A stretch of DNA of 64,000 nucleotides from Miscanthus floridulus (lineage: Eukaryota > Streptophyta > Magnoliopsida > Poales > Poaceae). A program made the translations under genes and the position numbers. The DNA lies in the NCBI RefSeq assembly GCF_019320115.1, contig NC_089584.1, forward strand, positions 74,555,533-74,619,532, written 5' to 3'. Below, one piece after another: positions 47,447 through 59,804 of the stretch. Under the pieces are notes generated by a model. That model ran no database searches, had not been told where the DNA came from, and saw nothing but the letters and a program-made list of their open reading frames with translations. Each line of letters begins with the position of its first letter. Position 1 is the stretch's first letter.

Positions 47447-48478
47447 ATGGCCCGCACCAAGCAGACCCCACGCAAGAGGACCATCGTGATGCCCACCAGG
47501 AGGACTAGGTTCATATTGGGCAAGCGTGTCCTGGCACATCTGGTGGAAGCTTTGATGAACCAGGAAGAGGAACCGCCTGTGGAGGTGCCCATAGGGGAAC
47601 CTCTAGAGGACGTGTTGGAAGATCCAATGGATGAAGAAACAAAAGAGGGGCCCATGTTTGAGGAGCCCATTGAGATAGAGGAGTCTGAGGAGGATCCTAT
47701 GGAGGAGCATGGACAGGGTGGCCAGGAGGGAGCTGGTGACCCCGATGATGGAGATGACTCTGATGATTCCGATGCTGATGGTGGAGATGGTGGAGGAGAC
47801 GGTGGAAATGGGGTGATGACAGTGATGATGATCACAATGCATTATTGGCTTAGGGGTGGACCACGGAGATCCACTACAACTTGGAGGGTGATTCCTACTA
47901 CCACCCCAAGCTTCTCGCACTTGTACATTGCTACCACCCTGGAGGCGCTGTTAAGTATAGGACAGAGCATTGGACTCACCCTGACTACACCGGCTTCTGA
48001 GAGACAGAAGTGTACATCTGAGAGGGGACTCGGGTGCGCTACATCCACCGCACCATCACTGCACGGCTCACACGTGCGGCCATCATCAGGGACGTAGCTC
48101 AACAAGCGTTGGTGGTCAACTGCGACTGCCACTTCAATGACATCACCTGGGAGGACGATCGATATCTTCTCCACCGTCGGAGCGGCCAGTCTATATGCAA
48201 CATCGCTGCACCACTTAGAGAGGCGAACCTAAGGCTGAGGCCTACCTTGTTGTGCTTGGCTGAGACCAACACTGACTTGGATTAGGCCCTGGATGAGCTT
48301 GATGTCATGGGGAAGGCATATCTATAGCTTGCCCGTGAGAACGCTACACTGAAGAAGCAGCAAGGAGGTCCAGATGTGGAAGCGCCAGGAGTACCTGCTC
48401 AGTCACCCCCGAGGAACAAAGGAGAGTTTGGAGACCCCAACACCAACACCAGCACCAACGTCGACCCGTACCCATAGG
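47447..48478 (+). pseudogene. ORF1 of element 3: H3-tail-like start with acidic domain
   Basis: The ATG at 47447 sits directly after CATTCTTATAG, a good splice-acceptor context. The protein starts MARTKQTPRKRTIVMPTRR. H3 residues 1-6 (ARTKQT) and R8-K9 are kept; the rest of the tail differs. Residues about 45-125 are strongly acidic (EEPIEIEESEEDPMEE and DDGDDSDDSDADGG segments). A frameshift near 47810 breaks the ORF. The second half is legible in the next frame (IHYNLEG, YIHRTITARLTRAAIIRDV near 48033-48095) with TAG/TGA stops near 47850, 47998 and 48019, and again at 48282 and 48325, ending at TAG 48476-48478. The intact protein would have about 340 residues. Its function is unknown. Similar tail and acidic content in a different LTR family argue for a kept role. 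Confidence 0.75.
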
Positions 48479-49228
48479 AGAGTCTTAAAATATGTAATAA
48501 ACACGCGTAGATGCGCGAGAGAGTGTTTAGTTTCTTTCTTTTAATGGTTGAACAAGTGTTACTTGCATGGTTGGATGTTTATCATTATGAACAATGTTTG
48601 ATTTGGATCTTTGATATAATTGTGATGACTTGTGGGCATGTCCACGGTCATTTAGTTAAGGTTAAGGTTTAAGGATATTATGAATAAATAGTTGGGTTTC
48701 ATTTTATCATGTTGTCCATTTTGTATCAATCTGAGCAGTCCATTTTTATCAGTTCATATCTCATGTTCTAGTTGTCCAATGGTCATGAGAATTTTATAGA
48801 GATAAGTATACTTCAACATCTTTCTTTTGGCCCTGGAATCACCTCAATACCTATTATAAATTCTGAGATACAGCTGTTGTAAGTTGAGGTTTCTGTGCTG
48901 TCAGAATTCTAGAACAGTACTACTTGTCATCTATATTTGACTAAGTAAACGTCAGAATCTGAAAACGTGTTATAAATAAAAGTTGTAGACAATTTCATAA
49001 GCTTTCCATAAAGATAAAATACGCAATCATAAGATAAACATAGAGTGAGATATGCTCATTTTACTGCACGGCTGTTGTCCAACTCGCCAGAAAAGTTCAG
49101 AACAATTATCTTCTTGTATACCCTAAATATATCTCTTGTCTTGATCTTGTGACACCTACTCTTGTTACACCATTATCTTTTAAGAGTTATATGCTTGGAC
49201 GTGTGAGACTTATATGATGCATCTACAA
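48479..49228 (+). other. Spacer between ORF1 and gag of element 3
   Basis: AT-rich and without credible ORFs. Directly before the gag ATG it reads CATCTACAA; an ancestral CTACAG acceptor would need one G-to-A change. Confidence 0.45.
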
Positions 49229-52200
49229 ATGGTGAACACCAGGAGGAACAACTAGGGAGGTGAGGACCTGCCACCACCTCCTCCAGTCATCATGGAGCAG
49301 CTGATGATGATGTAGACACAGTTGCTTTAGCAGATGGCCCAGAACATGCAGAACATGGGGCAAGGGAATGGGAATGTACCCCCTCATGTCAGAGATAAGA
49401 AGGGAGAGTTCCTAAAAGGACACCCACCTATATTCAAGCACTCTACCGACCCACTCCAAGCTGACGACTGGTTACATGCCATTGAGAAGCAACTGGAGAT
49501 TGCCCAGTGTGATGATAAGGAGAAGGTTCTATATGCTTTTGGATAGTTGCAATGAGCTGCACTGGATTGGTGGGACTCATTCCGCTTCGGCCGTACCGAA
49601 GCTAATCCCATCACTTGGGTTGAGTTCCGCAGTGCCTTCCGCTCTCACCACGTGCCTGTGGGACTGATGAAGCTAAAGAAGGAGTTCTTGGCTCTCAAGC
49701 AGGGAAGCATGACTATTGCTGAATATCGTGACAAGTTCATACAATTGTCATGGTATACACCAACTAAGGTAGATGAGGACAAGAAGAGGCGGGAGCTGTT
49801 TATGGAGGGTCTGAATGATGGCCTCCAGTACCAGTTGTTGTCTCATACTTTTGCTAACTTCCAGCAGCTGGTGGATAAGGCTTTGGTGATTGAGAACAAG
49901 CGCCGCCAGATGGAGGACAAAAAGAGAAAGTTTCATGGACAACAATCCGGGAGCAACTCTTGCTTCCATGCCAACCCTCAACAATCTCAACCTCAGCAGC
50001 ACTATCAAGGTTAGTCAGGTCTCAACCACAACCAGCAACCCCAGTGTGCATAGCAGTAGCAGCAATAGTACAAGGCACCAGCAGCAGCCCAACAATGTAC
50101 CTATGAGGAACAATACCCTCAATGCTCCATAGAAGAATGGCGCACCAAAAGCGCCAAATGCAATTAATGATAATAAGTGCTTCAATTGTGGAGAGCCAGG
50201 ACATTACTCCAACAGATGCCCCAAGAGGATGGCTAACACGTAGCAGAATTATGTTCGGGGGAAGGTGAACCATGTGACTACTAAAACAGCTCAGGAGGCA
50301 CCAGATGTGGTGATCGGTACGTTTCCGGTCAACTCAAACTTAGCTACAGTACTTTTTGATTCTAGTGCTTCGCATTCCTTCATAGCATATACATTTATAA
50401 AGAAACATGGTATTCCAGTAAGTGTTATGAAGAAACACATGTTACTAAGCTCACCTGGAGGGGAAATGAAAGCAGAGTGGATATGCTTAGCTGCTAGTCT
50501 CAGCATAAGGGGGGTAGAATTTTAAGCAAACCTTGTAGTCATAAACTCATCTGGTATTGATGTCATCTTGGGTATGGATTGGTTAAGATTGTAGAAGGCA
50601 GTTATTAATTGTGGCAATAGCTCCGTGAATCTTACCACTCCATCCGGAGAGGAAATTAAGTATGTGACAACACAGTCAGCTGCAGAAATCTACCGGGTTA
50701 ATTAGTTAGAGGACACAACCTTAGAAGATATAAGGATAGTAAACAAGTACCCAGATGTCTTCCCTGAGGAATTGCTAGGTATGCCACCTGAATGAGACAT
50801 CAAGTTTATAATTGAACTTTTACCTAGAACTGCACCCATAGCTAAGAGACCCTATAGAATGGGAGTGAATGAATTAGCAGAACTTAAGAAATAATTAAGG
50901 GGATTGTTAGATAAGGGTTATGTTCAACCTAGTTCTTCACCTTGGGGTGCACCAGTACTGTTTGTAGAGAAGAAAGATGGTACACAGAAAATGTGCATAG
51001 ATTACAGGTCACTTAATGAGGTCACAATTAAGAATAAGTACCCATTGCCTAGAATAGATGACCTGTTTGACCAGTTGAAAGGGGCTTGTGTGTTTTCCAA
51101 GATCGACCTTCGATCTGGATACCATCAGTTGAGGATAAGACGTACTAACATCCCCAAAACTGCTTTTGTGACCCGATATGGACTGTATGAGTTCACAGTC
51201 ATGTCCTTTGGTCTGACAAATGCACCTGCTTACTTCATGTATCTGATGAACAAAGTGTTCATGGAGTACCTTGACAAGTTTGTCATCGTGTTCATTGATG
51301 ACATATTAGTGTACTCTAAGAATAAAGAAGAACATGAATAACATTTGAGGTTGGTGTTGTAGAAGCTTAGAGAACATCAGCTTTATGCCAAGTTTAGCAA
51401 GTGTGAGTTCTAGCTAAAAGAAGTATCTTTCCTTGGTCACATAATCTGTAATCGAGGAGTAGCAGTAGATCTCAAGAAGGTTAGAGATGTGTTGAGTTGG
51501 AAGCCACCTAAGGATGTTAGTGAGATTCAGAGTTTTCTGGGTATGGCTAGGTACTATAGGAGATTCATCAAGGGATTCTCTAAATTAGCCAAGCCCATGA
51601 CTACTTTGTTAGAAAAGAATGCTAAATTTGTATGGACTAAGCAACATCAAGATAGTTTTGAGGAGTTGAAGAAGAGACTGACTTCTGCCCCAGTGCTCAT
51701 CTTACCTGATCTCACCAAAAGCTTCTCTATCTATTGTGATGCCTCACGGCAAGGTCTAGGCGGCGTTCTTATGCAAGAAGGCAGAGTTGTTGCCTATGCA
51801 TCTAGATAGCTGAGAAAGCATGAGTTAAATTATCCAACTCATGATCTAGAGTTAGCAGTCGTGGTACATGCTCTCAAGATTTGGAGGCATTATCTGATTG
51901 GTCATAAGTGTGAGATTTATACGGACCATAAGAGTTTGAAGTATATATTCACATAGTCATATCTAAATCTGAGGCAGCGCAGATGGCTAGAGTTAATCAA
52001 GGATTATGATTTGGATATACACTATTACCCGAAAAAGGCTAATGTTGTAGCAGACGCCTTGAGTAGGAGGAGTTATGTGAACATGGCCTATACAACTCAA
52101 CTACCTAAAGAGTTGTGTGAGGAGTTCAATTACCTGAATTTGGGTATTGTGGCTAACACCATGGAGTTAGAGGTAGAACCTACTCTGGAACAAGAGATTC

Positions 52201-53612
52201 ATAAGGGACAGCTGAATAATAAGAGGATCAAGGATATTGCGGAACGTATAGTGATTGGTAAAGCCCTAGGATTCCATATGGATGATCAAGGGACAGTATG
52301 GTTTGGCAAAAGGATTTGTGTGCCAGAAGTAAAATCTATTAGGGAGTCTATTTTGAGGGAAGCTCATGACTCAGCCTATTCCATACACCCGAGGAGTACT
52401 AAAATGTATCTTGATCTTAAAGAGAGATACTGGTGGTATGGACTAAAGAGAGATGTAGCTAAACATGTGTCAAAGAGTAAAGGCAGAACATCAGAGGCCA
52501 GCAGGTTTGCTACAGCCTATGAAGATACCCGAGCGAAAATGGGAAGAAGTTGGAATGGACTTTATAGTTGGATTACCCCATATACAGAGAGGATTTGACT
52601 CTATCTAGGTAATTGTAGACCGTCTCACAAAAGTGGCACATTTCATTCCGGACAAGATAACTTATTCGGGTGCAAAGTTGGCAGAGTTATACATGGAAAG
52701 GGTTGTATGTTTATATGGAGTACTAAAGAAGATTGTTTCAGATAGGGGTACATAGTTCACATCACATTTTGGCAGAAATTGCATGAGTCAATGGATACGA
52801 AGTTGAACTTTAGCTCAGCTTACCATCCGTAGATAGATGGACAGACTGAGAGAACAAATCAGATCTTAGAGGATATGCTAAGAGTTTGTGCTCTGCAGTA
52901 TGGGACAAGTTGGGATAAGAGTTTACCCTATGCCAAATTCTCCTATAATAATAGCTACCAAAAGAGTCTTAAGATGGCACCGTTTGAGGCATTGTATGGT
53001 AGAAAGTACAAAACCCCATTCTTTTGGAATCAAATAGGGGAAAGTCAAGCCTTTGGACAAGATGTTTTGCAACTGGCAGAAAAACAAGTACAAACAATAA
53101 GGCAAAACTTGAAGGTTGCACAGTCTTGACAGAAAAGCTATGCGGACACGAGAAGAAGAGATTTGGTGTTTGAAATCGGTGACTTTGTTTATCTCAAAGT
53201 ATCACATATGAAAGGAGTTAAGAGATTTCATACCAAGGGAAAGTTGTCACCCAGGTATGTGGGACCATTCAAGATCATTAACAGGAGAGGTGAAGTTGCT
53301 TACCAGTTAGAATTACCGGAGCAGCTCTCAGGTGTTCATGATGTCTTCCATATGTCGTAACTTAAGAAATATTTGAGAGTACCTGAGGAACAACTAGCTT
53401 TGGAAGAACTGGATATCCAAGGGGATCTATCATACAAAGAATATCCAGTGAGAATCTTGGAAATAGCGGAGAGAATCACAAGGAGCAAGATAATAAGAAT
53501 GTGCAAGGTTCAGTGGAACAGACACTCTGTGGATGAGGCAACCTGGGAAAGAGAGGAAGATCTGAGAACTAACTATCACTATCTCTTTGAACCATCCGAA
53601 TCTCAAGGATGA
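49229..53612 (+). pseudogene. gag-pol polyprotein of element 3 with chromodomain
   Basis: The ATG at 49229 (MVNTRRNN) is chosen by position; TAG follows eight codons later. Gag core about 49400-49900, CCHC knuckle CFNCGEPGHYSNRCP (50178-50222), protease (50358) with DSSASHSF instead of DSGASHSF, RT 50904-51400 with intact FIDD (51291-51302), RNase H about 51720-52050, integrase about 52330-53100, GPF-type segment near 53265 and chromodomain (about 53440-53600: YPVRILEIAERITRSKII, then VQWNRHSVDEATWERE). Lesions: a frameshift near 50100, TAG or TGA codons near 50704, 50794, 51340, 51408, 51808, 51955 and 52752, and a deletion with frameshift near 52470 that removes the integrase CxxC pair. Stop at 53610-53612. 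Confidence 0.9.
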
Positions 53613-53621
53613 GATTCATCT

Positions 53622-53634
53622 TAAGGGGGGTAGG
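53622..53634 (+). promoter_or_regulatory. Polypurine tract of element 3
   Basis: AAGGGGGGTAGG directly before TTTGTAACACC, the 3' LTR start. Confidence 0.85.
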
Positions 53635-53636
53635 TT

Positions 53637-56600
53637 TGTAACACCCAAAAATTTTACTACAAATTAGCAATTAATTCTTAGCCTTTATTAAATTTTCTAG
53701 GTATTTTTTTAACTTAGGCCAAATAATAAATATTTGATAAATAAAATAAACTATAAGGTTTAGAAACATATTTGTTGCATTCATGCCGAAGCATATTGTT
53801 TTTGGTTGAGTGTAGGGCTAGTTGATTTGAAGTTGAATTCAAATTCCATTTGAATTAGGCTTAGTATTGAAAATTAGATTTGAAAAAGGATTTGTTTTTG
53901 AAAAAATTACCATTCTTCCATTTTTAGCCCAACCGTAGGTTCTGGCCCAGCCCCTTTTCCCTTCCTTCCCGTGCTGGCCCACTGGCGGCCTAGCCACGCC
54001 TCTCCTCCCTCCCTTTTCCTTTCCTCCCACACCGGCCCGCTCCACGCGGCCCTTTTCTTCTCCCGCGCGCGCACCAGCTCGGCCTGCTCTGCTCGGCCTT
54101 CATCGCCCGCACGCGCTGCCCGTCCGCTCTCTCCCTCTCACTGCACACTGGCCTCGCATGTTAGCACCTTTCCTTTCTTCTTCCCTAGTGTTTTCTTTCT
54201 TTTCCTAGTGCACTTTCCTTTCTCCACCGCCGTCGTTGGCGCTGCCGGCATGGAAAGCCACCGTCGTCGCCCACATATGGCAGGCGGCCAATCCCGCCCA
54301 AATCTTCTCGCTTCCCTTCCTTTTTCCATGCACCACCCGACCTATAACACTCTGCACCGACCCCTTCTCCCTCTCACATCCTCTGCTCGCAGTCCAATTC
54401 CACCGCCGCCGGCGATTCACTGTACCAGCGCCCCACTTCTCGATGCCGACGCCACCAGGAGATCCGCCGTGCTTCCCTGCTCCTTTAGGTACCTCCAATT
54501 TCATGACTTGGTCATGGATTTCTTGGATTCTCCCTCACCCGCGCCACTTACTCTCTCTCCAGCCACCGTCGTCGATGAACCACCCCTTTGGAGGCCTTCC
54601 AGACGCCGTAGACCCCTTCATCCGACTCGTGGTGAGCTCCCCATCCTTCCCATGTCTTTTGTCCACCATCTTGCGCTCTAGAACGCCATACCGGTGACCT
54701 CTAGATGCTGCCGACCATGGCGCTACCATGGACCCGACGCTCTGACGCCTTCGTCGCCTCGGTAGCGCCTCCATAGTGTTCGCAAATGCTCGTAGGTCGA
54801 CTAGGTGTGCTCCGTTGGTCTTGAGATGGCCGTGATTCCCAAAACCGGGGTTCACCGCCGTTCCTGCCTCGCCGCCGGCCATGGCATACTCGCCGGCGTT
54901 ACTTTATAGCGACAGAAGTCATTAGGAGCCGTCGGATGTTGACTGGATGGTCGAGATCTAATCGTACCGGTTCAGATCATAACCGGTCCACCATGGACCC
55001 GTAGACCCATCCACTATGCCGCGTCAGCAGGTCCACTGAGCCAAGTGGTGCACCGATCCAACCCCAGAGCGCCACGTGCCATCCAGTCAGCGCCGCGGTT
55101 AAACCCACAGTCAAGCCGCGTACAATTTTGTAGAAAAACCCTTCTGTTTCGTAGATTCAACCCGCAGTTCAGTTTAATTCAAAGTAATTGCATATCAGTC
55201 CTATTTTTATTCGGTTAGGCCCTGTATTTTCTAGAATTAGTACCCGCAGTCCTATAACCGTGAATATTCATTTTTTTATTGTTTTAATTCAAAAATAGGT
55301 TCAGTTTATTTACAGAAATGCCATCACATCTTATTTCATGCATAACTTTCGTGTTTTAAGTCCGATTTGAGTGATTCTTTCGCTCACGTGTTCGTAGCAA
55401 TACGTAGAATAGATTTATAAGCTTTTCAACTTATGTTTTACTATTTGATATACTGTTCTAATAGAAGTCTATCTTGTATGCATGTAATGATTGGTATGAT
55501 GCTAGATTGGAGATTGGAACATGATTAGAGGGTAAGCCATTTGAGGTGACTGAGAACCCACAGCAGGATCAGCAGGACTTTCAGGACAACTTTGAGGAAG
55601 GCAAGTGTACCAAAGGCCCCTTGTTACCTATGAACTATTACCATTCATATTCATACATGTGTCTAATTTGAAATACCTTTAAGGTCTTTACATAGATGAT
55701 TTCTGGTACCACATATCCTTGATACTTGGGGTTTTTGGGTAGACATTTTGGATAGATGCTGCAGCGCTTAACATAAAATAATTGTTAAACATGACTTAAG
55801 GATATATGTAATGTGCTAAAATGGAGCTTTTAGCAACAGATAGGGGGCTAGAGTACGGGGTTGAGTACTCTAGAGCCTATCCATAAGGACTTAATCCTGA
55901 AGCCGCAACCCAAGAGGTTCCGTACAACCCCGAGTGTCATATGGCTCTGACTTTAACCTGTTAACTAGATTGTACTAGCTCGTCTGTAGCTCCAGTAAAG
56001 ATAAGAGGGTATCTTTCCTTTTTCTGCTAGGGTGTGTACCGTGCTCTGATGCCCATGTGTGTCACTCCTTTGTAGCTAAGACTTGTTAGTGCAACTAGCT
56101 AAGGGTTTCATAGTAAAACCTTGCCACACTTCCTAGGAAGAGGTGTAGTGGGCCTCGCGAACCCCGGCATTGGGAATCACGGCTCGGTGGGTAAAGATAT
56201 ATAATTTCTGTAGAAATATTTAACCTGTTATAACAGTCATGCTCACGGATACGAGCAGTCTGGATCCTTCAAAATTAGTGGGTTACTGTGGATGGTGGAT
56301 GGTTGGGAATTGAGATAAACATGACTATACTTTAATGACACTTGGGAATTAGGATTGTTCATTAAAGTAGTGATTCAGGATGCTAAAATTTGATCAACTA
56401 AAATTGTGAACCGCAACCAAACAGTGTCAAGCCTTTTGAGCCTCATAGGTCCCTTTGATATACTTGCTAAGCATAGTGAGCTTACACTTGCTTTACATCC
56501 AATGAAAATCCCGGATAGGTAACAGATAATGGATATGAAGAGTTCCCGGAGGATGTCCAGGACTTCTAGGGAGACGTTCACCAGTTGGAGTCCATGTGGC

Positions 56601-56798
56601 AGTTTGGGCTAGATATTCCGCTGTGATTGTAATAATATTGTCGTTGAGCAAACTTTGTATTAACTTTATGATAAGATATGCGATGTAATAAGTACTTTAC
56701 TTTGATACTATTGCAGTTTATGATATATGTGTGTGTTTAGATATCCTGGACGCACATATATGAGTACTCGGTTTTGGTATGTAAAATTGGGTGCGACG
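53637..56798 (+). repeat. 3' LTR of element 3
   Basis: Collinear with 44138-47263 with small indels; for example, about 36 extra bases near 54705-54740, and a part of the GC-rich block (near 54070) is missing. It ends GGGTGCGACG, where the canonical end would be TGACA. The many LTR differences suggest an old insertion, but identity was not computed. Confidence 0.88.
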
Positions 56799-56935
56799 TA
56801 GAACCTCCAGCGACGAACGATCCAACACTTTGACCCCGTGAACCGGACGGCGAGGCTGCTGATGATGGGCACGTTCTCTAGAAGCAGCAGAGTGCATCGT
56901 GCACGCCAGAGCTCTGCCAGGGACGGAGGTAGAAA
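56799..56935 (-). pseudogene. Upstream part of the split F-box/FBD-like gene
   Basis: The minus strand reads LAELWRARCTLLLLENVPII and on to GSKCWIVRRWRFY, a leucine-rich stretch that joins 44137 in frame once element 3 and one target duplication are removed. The 5' portion beyond 56935 is not recognisable. Two more stops follow after the junction, so the gene was dead or has decayed since. Confidence 0.4.
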
Positions 56936-57005
56936 ATCGACATAGGGGGGTCCATTGTCGACAACCAACCATAATAGCATTAAGCTAGCGAATTGCGATA
57001 CAAGT

Positions 57006-57124
57006 GGCCCTGTTCGGCTTACCCAGAAAACGGATTGTTTTTTCAGCCGGAACCGTATTTTTCTCTCACAACAATTCAGCCAGAACAGTGTTTTTCAGCC
57101 AGTTTCAGCAAGCCGAACGGGACT
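57006..57124. mobile_element. Small MITE with GGCCCTGTTCGGCTT ends
   Basis: The left end GGCCCTGTTCGGCTT and the right end AAGCCGAACGGGACT are imperfect inverted repeats around a TTTTTCAGCC-rich core. This is a very common repeat in Andropogoneae genomes as far as I know. The superfamily is uncertain because no clear target duplication was seen. Confidence 0.6.
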
Positions 57125-57617
57125 ATCAATGATATTTTTTAATTCGATATAGACTTACTAGGTATTACCATATTATTGCCAACGTAAACTTATATTATGG
57201 ATGTCATGATCATCATAAACTAAAATATAATTTTAAAATTTTGTAGAAAAAGTAAAACACAAATAGATATGTAACATTCTCTCATCCTTGTTTTATATGA
57301 ATATTTAATAACTTGTTTTCGTTGCAACACATGGACATATTTACTAATCCAAATAAAAAAAAGATAAAAGTAGAGATTAGATGAATCTTACTATATAATG
57401 TTAAACCCTGAAGAGTTTCATGGTTTTCTTTTTTTTTGTATTTTTTTCGTTTATTTTGTATATATAAATTTCGTTCTGTTTTTCTCTGTATTTTTTTCCG
57501 TTGTTTTTCTTTTCAAGTCCGTTTCTTTTTTTTTAATTCTGTGCCCGTCTCTTCCCAGGTATTCGGACATTGGATTAGCTGGGGACCGGCAGGACGCGCG
57601 CGGCAAGTCGGTACAGC
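57125..57617. other. Unassigned AT- and T-rich region before the gap
   Basis: It contains an inverted copy of the GTCCGTGTGTTGCAAC-type repeat (about 57325) and T-rich runs (57425-57540) that give spurious hydrophobic ORFs. No gene. Confidence 0.4.
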
Positions 57618-57717
57618 NNNNNNNNNNNNNNNNNNNNNNNNNNNNNNNNNNNNNNNNNNNNNNNNNNNNNNNNNNNNNNNNNNNNNNNNNNNNNNNNNNN
57701 NNNNNNNNNNNNNNNNN
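57618..57717. other. Assembly gap (100 N)
   Basis: Exactly 100 N, the usual placeholder for a gap of unknown size. ORFs that cross it are not real. Confidence 0.98.
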
Positions 57718-59176
57718 GACATCCTATCCTTAGAAGAAGGAAGTCGTAACTCGACACTTCTCCGCTTCATATCCAAGACTACCCAGTACACCCATAACCA
57801 ATTCATTCCAAGAATAGCATCAATGCCTTGCCTAGGCATTACCATGAACTATAAGTGGTAAGTGTGGATGGCTAATACTAAGCTTACTGTGTCTGTTCGG
57901 GTATTGATGAATATTTGCGAACCCGCAGTACGGATTCTATAAGCATAAGGTATAGCCATAAGTGGTAAGTTGTGCTGATCTACAAATCCCATGCTCATAA
58001 AGGAATGTGATGCACAAGAATCAAACAACACATAAGTTGGAAGGGAATCGATGGTAAACATATCAGCCATCACTGGTTTCTGTTGTAATATCTGCTCAGC
58101 ATCTGTGAAATGCACCTGTCCAGATCTACTGGGCACTTTCTTCTTGATTACGGTCCTCCTGACAAGCCTAGAGTTCGCTGATGGTTGAGCAGACTGAACT
58201 GACTGATTCTAGAGACACGCTCGGGCATAGTGGCCATCTTTGCCACACTTGAAGCAAGCGCCAGGCTTGTTCCCAAATCCCTGGCAAGATGGAACCTGCT
58301 GTCCCTGAGGCTACTGAGGCTGCACCTGCTGAGTGGGTGCATGGTACTATGTGGAAGAAGTCTAAGAAGTCTGCTCGGGCTACCAAAATGAAGGCCCACT
58401 GGATGATTGATAGGGCCCCCACCGAACAACCTATACCTTCTGAGTATGAGGGTGGCTGGAAGACACCGCAGCCACCCACTTCCTCTTCCACTCTGCCTAG
58501 GAATTCCGCTGCAAGCCCTCCATGGTGATGGCAGTGTTCATCAGTGCCCCGAAGGTCTGATAGTTTGCCATGTACAGCTTCTCCTGAAGGATATAAGAGA
58601 GGCCATGAAAGAAGTAGTCCTTCTTCTTCTCATCAGTGTCCACATGAATGCCAACATACTGGGATAAGTGATTGAACTTATTAACATAATCCATCACTAT
58701 CATACTCCCCTGGCGTAGCTCCAGGAACTCAGTTAGCTTCCGGTTGATGACACCAATAGGAATATAGAACTCTCTGAATGCTGTGGTGAACTCCTACTAG
58801 GTTGCTAGATGATTCGGCTACTGCATGGCATAGAAGGTATCCCACCATGCACTCACGGACCCCAATAGCTGTTGCGCTGCAAAGCGCACTTTCTGCTCAT
58901 TGACTACATTGGGCAACAAAAACTTCTGCTCTAGAATATGAAGCCAGTGCTCCGCATCTAGAGGCTCATTTGTCAGCGTGAAGGTGGGCGGGTGGGTCTT
59001 GAGGAAGTCCTATTAAGAGGAGGGTCTCTTAGGACGGCGGGCACCACCCCCATTCCCACCATTGCCCCATGGCCTCCACGGGCAAAGCCAGCGATAGCTT
59101 GTGCCATTATCTCCATGGCACAGGCACACTCTTGGCGAGTAGCCAATAGCTCCACCATCATCTCTATGTGAGTCAT
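57718..59176 (-). pseudogene. gag-protease remnant of element 4
   Basis: From MTHIEMMVELLATRQE at 59176 the reading goes through a gag core (about 58980-58500: DYVNKFNHLSQYV near 58690), a CCHC knuckle CFKCGKDGHYARAC (about 58255-58214) and a retropepsin segment with FDSCASHSF (about 58030-58003), where Cys replaces the Gly of DSG. A second piece, ILGMNWLWVYW (about 57815-57780), belongs to the end of the protease. Several stops lie in gag near 58840-58790. The start is provisional, because homology may begin further upstream in a reading with stops. Confidence 0.65.
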
Positions 59177-59791
59177 TGGAGGCGGCGGTGATGGAGGAGG
59201 AGGAGCCAGAAGGGGAGCCCCATGGCTATCCTTGTTGTGCTCATGGGCCTAGCCGCTCTCGCCTTAGCCCTCGCCAAGACCGTGAGCCACCCCAGCACTG
59301 GTGCTCCCCCATCTGGACCTTAGATTCATCTGTAAGAGATAGGAACCATCCATTTAGAAAAACCATCCCAATCAGAAGCAAGGGATTAGAGAAATGATAG
59401 GACATTTAATTAAAGCATTCTTTTAATCAATCCTATCACTTTACTAATGCAATTATATGTGTAGGGGGATTTTAGTTTAAGCAAAATGCTACTATCATGA
59501 TGCATGTATCGTCCTATACATTCACTCAAGCCAGAATATAGCGGCATTCGTAAAAATTTTTGGCACATCGCACACTCACTTTCTGTATGCTAGACGATTC
59601 CTTACACAACATAGGTCCGTGTACCTATAGAAAACTAATTAGATAAAACCAGTGCTGCTATCCTAGATAGACCATATTGCTGGGGCTGATACTTATTTAC
59701 ATAATGTAATCGCATCCTACTTTTCACAAAACTTTTGTTGGTCAAATTTTTAAGTTTTGAAAAAAAGAGTGATGAACTCATAACCATTATT

Positions 59792-59804
59792 GGCTCTGGT
59801 ACCA
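59792..59804 (-). promoter_or_regulatory. Primer-binding site of element 4
   Basis: TGGTACCAGAGCC on the minus strand; one change from the tRNA-iMet complement. The LTR end CCACA lies two bases outside it. Confidence 0.7.

Larger units (their letters stand above)
44138..56798 (+). mobile_element. Ty3/gypsy chromovirus (Tekay/Del-like), element 3, complete
   Basis: LTRs at 44138-47263 and 53637-56798, tRNA-iMet primer site at 47267, ORF1 with H3-like start (47447), gag-pol with C-terminal chromodomain (49229-53612) and a polypurine tract (53622). Target duplication: CAGGA (44133-44137) and TAGAA (56799-56803), different by two transitions that fit cytosine decay. The insertion interrupts an F-box/FBD-like gene on the minus strand. 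The LTR sequence is unlike that of elements 1 and 2 except for the TGTAACACC start, so this is a second family. Confidence 0.9.

Noticed and set aside
57398..57861. ORFs crossing the run of N
   Set aside because: They depend on unknown bases.
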